Shown here: piece after piece, positions 50,601 to 56,600 of the stretch
Numbering within the stretch: position 1 is the stretch's first letter
Layout of the letters: every line of letters begins with the position of its first letter
NCBI GenBank assembly: GCA_013398055.1
Contig: VZRS01012603.1
Span: forward strand, 1-64,000
DNA from: Ifrita kowaldi
Lineage: Eukaryota; Chordata; Aves; Passeriformes; Cinclosomatidae
Length of the DNA stretch: 64,000 nt
Direction: 5' to 3'
Made by a program: the position numbers and the translations under genes
The notes under the pieces: model-generated
Seen by the model: the letters and a program-made list of their open reading frames with translations, nothing else
Told to the model about the DNA's origin: nothing
The model's database searches: none

Positions 50601-53600
50601 ATATTGCTTCTCTGAAACAAAAGGAAATAATCTCAGAGTAAATAGGTTCTAAAGCTTCTGCAGAGAAGTAAGAAACCTTAAACTTGAAAATACTTGTTTC
50701 TGAGGAATTTATGTGGAGGAAGTGCAATGATGCCTTGAATACTGTTGCAGCACCAAACACAATCTTACTTACTGTTCCAGGTAAGCCTGGTGGTCCAGGG
50801 GAACCTGTGTCACCCTGGAGAGAGGAAAAAAATGTAAATAATTACATAAAAAGATTCCCAAATAAAACTCAGCATCATAATTTAGAAGATGCAGCATTAC
50901 CAGATGAGATGTAACCCAATCCCCCAGCTCAGTGACACTTCTGGACAGAATTTTTGCTGTCCTTGCTTTGTTGCATGCAGGATTCTCACTCCATTTTCTT
51001 TATCCCTCTATGATTTTATCATTGACCTGACTTCACAGGTCAATGAATTTCTAAAGTTGTCCCATTCAGTTTAGGATATGGAGTTTAATTTGCTTTTTAA
51101 ATTACAGTTGATCAGAATTCTTGATTGAAAAAAATGTTTTAGCTGAACATCTTTCACTGATAAAATAAACCCCATGTTTTTCATCAAATATTTAAGCTTC
51201 TAAATACATATCTCCCCCAAATTTTGAGTTAAAACTATACTGTTGTTGGAGGATCTCCTGAGCACTGGCATTACCTTCCTGTGGGCTGTGCTCCACAAAC
51301 ATCTGTCCCCTGACACTTGAAACCAAGAACTACAAACAACACTTGTTAACCTCCCAGGTACAGGAGGTTCAGGTGCCTCACTGACGTCAGTGGACCATCC
51401 ATGAAAGAATTCCCTCCCACTGATAAACTGAGGACTGATGGAAGAACCCACATCCTGAATGCTACTGCCACTGTAATGAGGGCAGTTTTTCACTATACAC
51501 CCACAAGCATCTGCAAGGTCAGGGCTTCTTCACCTTCATGTTCACAAGCGTTGAATGTAAATTTTGGTGGACATTACCTTTGTCTACTTCTCTCACTCTC
51601 ACTAAAATTAATGGTGGTGTGATGGCAGAAGCCCAGACTGTTCCTTAATTATTGTTCTATCTCCCACAGACAGGCACAGAAAACTTTCTAGATTTTAGTT
51701 CCAGGCTCATTTATATCAGCCAGTTATAAACCAAAGAAAATTCTCCTTGAATTAACGAAATTATCCTTAATTTCATCAGATTTCATTGCTCAACACGATT
51801 GTCTCCATCCCACACATAGCTATTTCTGCTGCTTCTCTGTAAAGTTCAGCTAAAAGTCTTCCAGCTCTTCTAATCTCCCTCAGATAGCCTCCTCTATCAC
51901 TTGTCTCTGCCCCTTTGTCTGTTTTCCTCTCTTGTCTAAGGAAGATCATGGTCATTTCATGACTTACCTTTTCTCCTCTTTCACCTTTCATTGCTGGGAG
52001 ACCATCTCTTCCTTTTTCTCCCTAAAAGCAGGGAAAGGAAAGCAAGAAATATGCACATTTTGATTTGAATGCATCAGCCTCACTAAAATATTTTATACTT
52101 TCAGTTATCTTACCTGTCCTCTAAGATGTAGAGAAAGCAATTAAAAATGTAACATTTTGAAGATGCCTTCAAAAATCCACTATATTTTCAAAACCAATGA
52201 ATATCAATTGAGTTCACAGAAAGGAATGCACCAATCCTAAAATAACTTGCTTGTAGAAGATCTTACTGCCTGCTGGAGTTATAAAAAACCAGATTTTTTC
52301 CCAGTTGGAAAAGAGAGGCAGCAGAACTGCAGTTAAGACCCAATGTGGATATTTATAATAATGTTTTGTTTATGTAAGAGATTTCTGAATAACCCATTCC
52401 CTGGTGCCTATTTCTTTATTTTGCCCAGGTAACTTGGCCTTCTGAATGTGAAATGCTTAACAAAGATGATGTGATTCTCCTCAAAGTATAGACACAAAGT
52501 CTATTTATCCTGCATCCAGACTGGAGTTACCTGACATTTCTATGATTTTATTTACAGAGCAAATCACAGAACCGTAGAATGTTTTGGGTTGGAAGGGACC
52601 TTAAAGACCATTTAGTTCCAACTCCCTGCCATGGGCAGGCACAATTTCCTCTAGACCAGGGTTGTTCAGAGCTCCATCCAGCCTTGCCTCAAACACTCCC
52701 AATAGAATATATTCTCTATCCTATCTATTCTATATATTCTCTATCTCTTGTCCTATTTACAACACATATAATGGAGCAAACTGCATGGAAAAAACCTCAG
52801 GTGATTTTAGATCCTTCTTGATCCCATTCAAGCATGTCATCAGTTACCAGGATTACAGACCACATTTACACGGCTAAATTTACTGTCAGGCCCCTGATCC
52901 AAACATTTCCTGGTATGAAGATATCTCCAGAGTTCTGCAGCTACCCAGAGGAATCAGTAGACACCAGGACTTGGGTGGAAGTTAAGCCATCAGAAAGTAA
53001 TTCAGCCATCTGAAGCCTTTTCCAGGGCTCAGTGACATGGGGGACTTGAGGTTTTTCTGATTTTTTGGGGGGTTTTTTGTTTGTCTGTTTATTTTTGGGG
53101 TTTTTTTGGTTTTGTTGTTGTTGTTGTTGTTGTTATCAAGAATTTTTTCAAGTCCTTAAATCAGGCAAATAATTCTAAAAGTGAGTCCTAAAAGTGCAGT
53201 TTACCTCCTCTAGTGCCTCACAAGCAGCATGGCATCAGTCACAACCACCCGCATTTAGGATAGACACCTTTCATTAGCACCTCTGCTGCAATTAGGAACA
53301 GTCACCAGGCAGGGAATACCTTTTTGGGTACTTGGTAACCTTGCTGGTTGCCAGTCAGCTGCTCACCACAGCCATCACACCAAGGGAGAACATCACCTAG
53401 GGACACTCAAGACAAGTCCCCCTGATGCTAAACAGCCACAGAAAAGATCAATTTGTGGCTCAAAGTCACTCACCCGGTCTCCTTTTTCTCCTCTCAGTCC
53501 AGGTAAGCCCCTAGGTCCAGGAAAACCTGCTTCACCCTGAAAATAAGACAAAGAAGTGTGTGAAATCTGAATTCTGTAGGACAGACCCTGCCTGAGTTTT

Positions 53601-56600
53601 TTCATGGGATTGATTGTAGATGTAGTTTGCTAAGAGAGAATGAGATTAGTTTGATTATCAAATAATTTCTTAGGTTTTTTTAACCATTATTTAAACCAGC
53701 AGTTAAGACTTCTCCATTTTTGGCCCGTTAACTGATGCCACAGAATTTAGTACATACGTTCTTCATGCTGCTCTGTAGCAGGATCAAGCAAGCAAATAAA
53801 AGCAGATAAAGAAATAAAATCTGACTTTTATTTTCATCTTTAATGATCTGGTGTAGTCTGGAAATGCAAAAACTGCAGCGTATTAATCTGAAGAGTACAG
53901 ATGTCACCGAATGAACAGATCTAGAATTTTCTGAGTACAATATTGCACATTTGGATCTATTTCCATTTAAACATTACCTTTGAGCTTCTGCTTTATAATA
54001 CTTGTTATTGGAGTAACTATGATCTCTGTGTCATGTAGTTTCTCCGAAATTTATCAAGTACTCTCAAATTTAGCTCCCAGCTTGCCATCTGAAAATAACC
54101 ACATGGTTTCCTATTTATAATTCTTTTCTACCTGAATTTATTGTGCAATATCACGAAGGGGATCAGTCATGGACAGGATCCAAATTCACTAAATCTTGTA
54201 CAAATACTGCACTAAGAAAAGGTAATCTCATCTTTAAAGAGATTATCAGAAGTATAGGGAGAACCAAAAGATTATCATGGTAGAGGTGCAATGGGTCTGT
54301 AGACAAAATCAGGTGAGGAACAAGATGCTGTGGTAACTGAGGATGATTAAGAACATCAGAGTGATGTTGGAAGAATTTTAAAGAAAGTGGCATTTGGTGA
54401 CAGATAGAGTGGTGCTTTCTCAGAGCACTGGCTATCAGGAATCATAGAATGGTTTGGTTTGGAAGGGACCCTAAAGATCCTCTACTTCCAGCCCCCTGCC
54501 TTGAGCAGGGACACCTTCCCCTAGACCAGGTTGCTCAATGACACATCCAGTCTGGCCTTGGACACTTCCAGGGATGGAAATGATAGAGAGATCCCACAGA
54601 TTCCAGAGATTCAGAGAGCAATCAGAGTGCCTAATATTGAAGAAGAAAAAGGAAAATTTGGAGGGAAAATAAAAACACGGTGTAAATTTGGCCTCTGAAA
54701 AGGTCCTGAAGCAAAACATCAGTGAGTTTGTATGAGGTCAAGGACAGAAAGATAATAAAAACCAGCCAATGTGGATTTGTTAAAAACGAATCATATCAAA
54801 CCCATCCAGTTCCTTCTCTTGACATGAAAACTAAGCAGACAAGAAGGAAGCATTTTTGTGATGTATCTTGACTTCAGTAAATTATCTGACACAGGCCAAC
54901 ATGACATTCTCATCCGTAATCACAGAAATGTAGTATACAAGGGTGTCCGGAGGGTGGTGTACAACTGATTGAAGAAATAGCATTCACACACCTTGCTATT
55001 AGCAACTTACTGTCACAATTCAGAGGATATATGAAGTGAAGTCCTCTCAAGGACAGCACATTCAACTTACAACAGGGAAGAACATTTATGAAACATGTGG
55101 AAAACGTTGCATTGTGGAGAGAAGAGCAAGTGTTTTGGAAGGTGGCGTTAAAATTCAAAACAGCCCTCTGTGGGGAGATGATTCAGACCAAGGAACAGGG
55201 TTCCCGTCAGGGCTTGGCCTTTTGTTGCACTTGGACCAAGCCTGCCTGAAAACTTCAAGCCTGGTAGTTTGTTTGCCCAGCTACAGTGAAATGACACCAA
55301 GGAAGGGTACGGAAACCACTCCTCCCTTGGAGCCTGATGCAAACACTCCTGAGGAATCATTTGCCCATGCCATGGTGATCTCCCCTTACCTCAGGTAAGG
55401 ATAGTTTCCTGGGAATTGAGTGATGCCTATCAGGCAGATTATAAAGACTTTTGGAATAGCAGCAGTACAGTGCAGACTCACAGGGTGGTGTAATTGTTAT
55501 TAACTTAAGAAGTGCCTTATCCCAATAAACCTCAATTTGTGCCTCAGACTTGGAGCATTATTCCATCAACCATAGAATCATTAAGGTTGGAAAAGACTCC
55601 TAAGATCAACCATAAGTCTCATCAATATAATTGCTGCACCTTCAATCATAGATGCAAATTACATGCACAGATCTTGTCACTGGCAGATGGCTTTGTTGTT
55701 GCATGTGGTCACTTTATACTGCTTTGACAGGTAGGTCTTGCAGTTAAGACTATTTTTCCTGCTCACCTGCTCACCAGGTTGGCCACGGCTCCCAGGTTCA
55801 CCCTGGAAAAAAAAAAGCATATCTATAACATATCTAAGGACCTGAGCCTTTGGTAAGAACATTTTCTCATTAGCAAAATGTGGTCCCTACTGTAGTCCAT
55901 GTTGTTCTACCTACGTCCCACAAGGCTCTGAAATTGCCTTTTTGATGGCTTGGGAACGCAGACTGCACAGAGCCAATGCAAGGTCCAAGTCAGATCTCCA
56001 TGCACACTTAGGCTTGAGAGAGGAGCACCAAAAAAGGGTTGGTATTTTGGAACACCATGGAAGTCAATGAGCCCCATCTGCTCATCCCCTTATGTCTCCA
56101 ACTTCAGAGGAACCTTACTCTCCTGACTTCAGTATAAGACCTTCCAAAATCACACCTTGGTTGACTCAGTGGATACACAGGACTATGAAATAACATCCCT
56201 TACCTTAGGGCCAACTTTTCCAGGAAAGCCTTCCTCACCCTTTTCCCCTCGTTCTCCCTGCAGGGAACACAAGAAGTCAATACACAAACTCCTCTGGTGT
56301 TTGTGCAGCATGTTTGCAGCCAATGGTGAGGAATATTTTAACTCAGCTCCTCAGGATCAGCTTGAGGGTGTAAACGGAGTCACATGAGAATATGCTTCCT
56401 GGAATGTTTTTCCATTCTAGTGCCATTTGCAATCACATCTGCAGCACCCCACTGGAGAATTTCTGGAGCAACACTGTTACATTAAAGATACCCATAGTGA
56501 ATTACCTGAAAAACAACACCTCAATTCAGTTTCTTCAAACTCTATGTGGTTAGAAAGTCAGAAAGTGTTTAAAAAAAACATAAAATTTTGGGGCTGAGGC

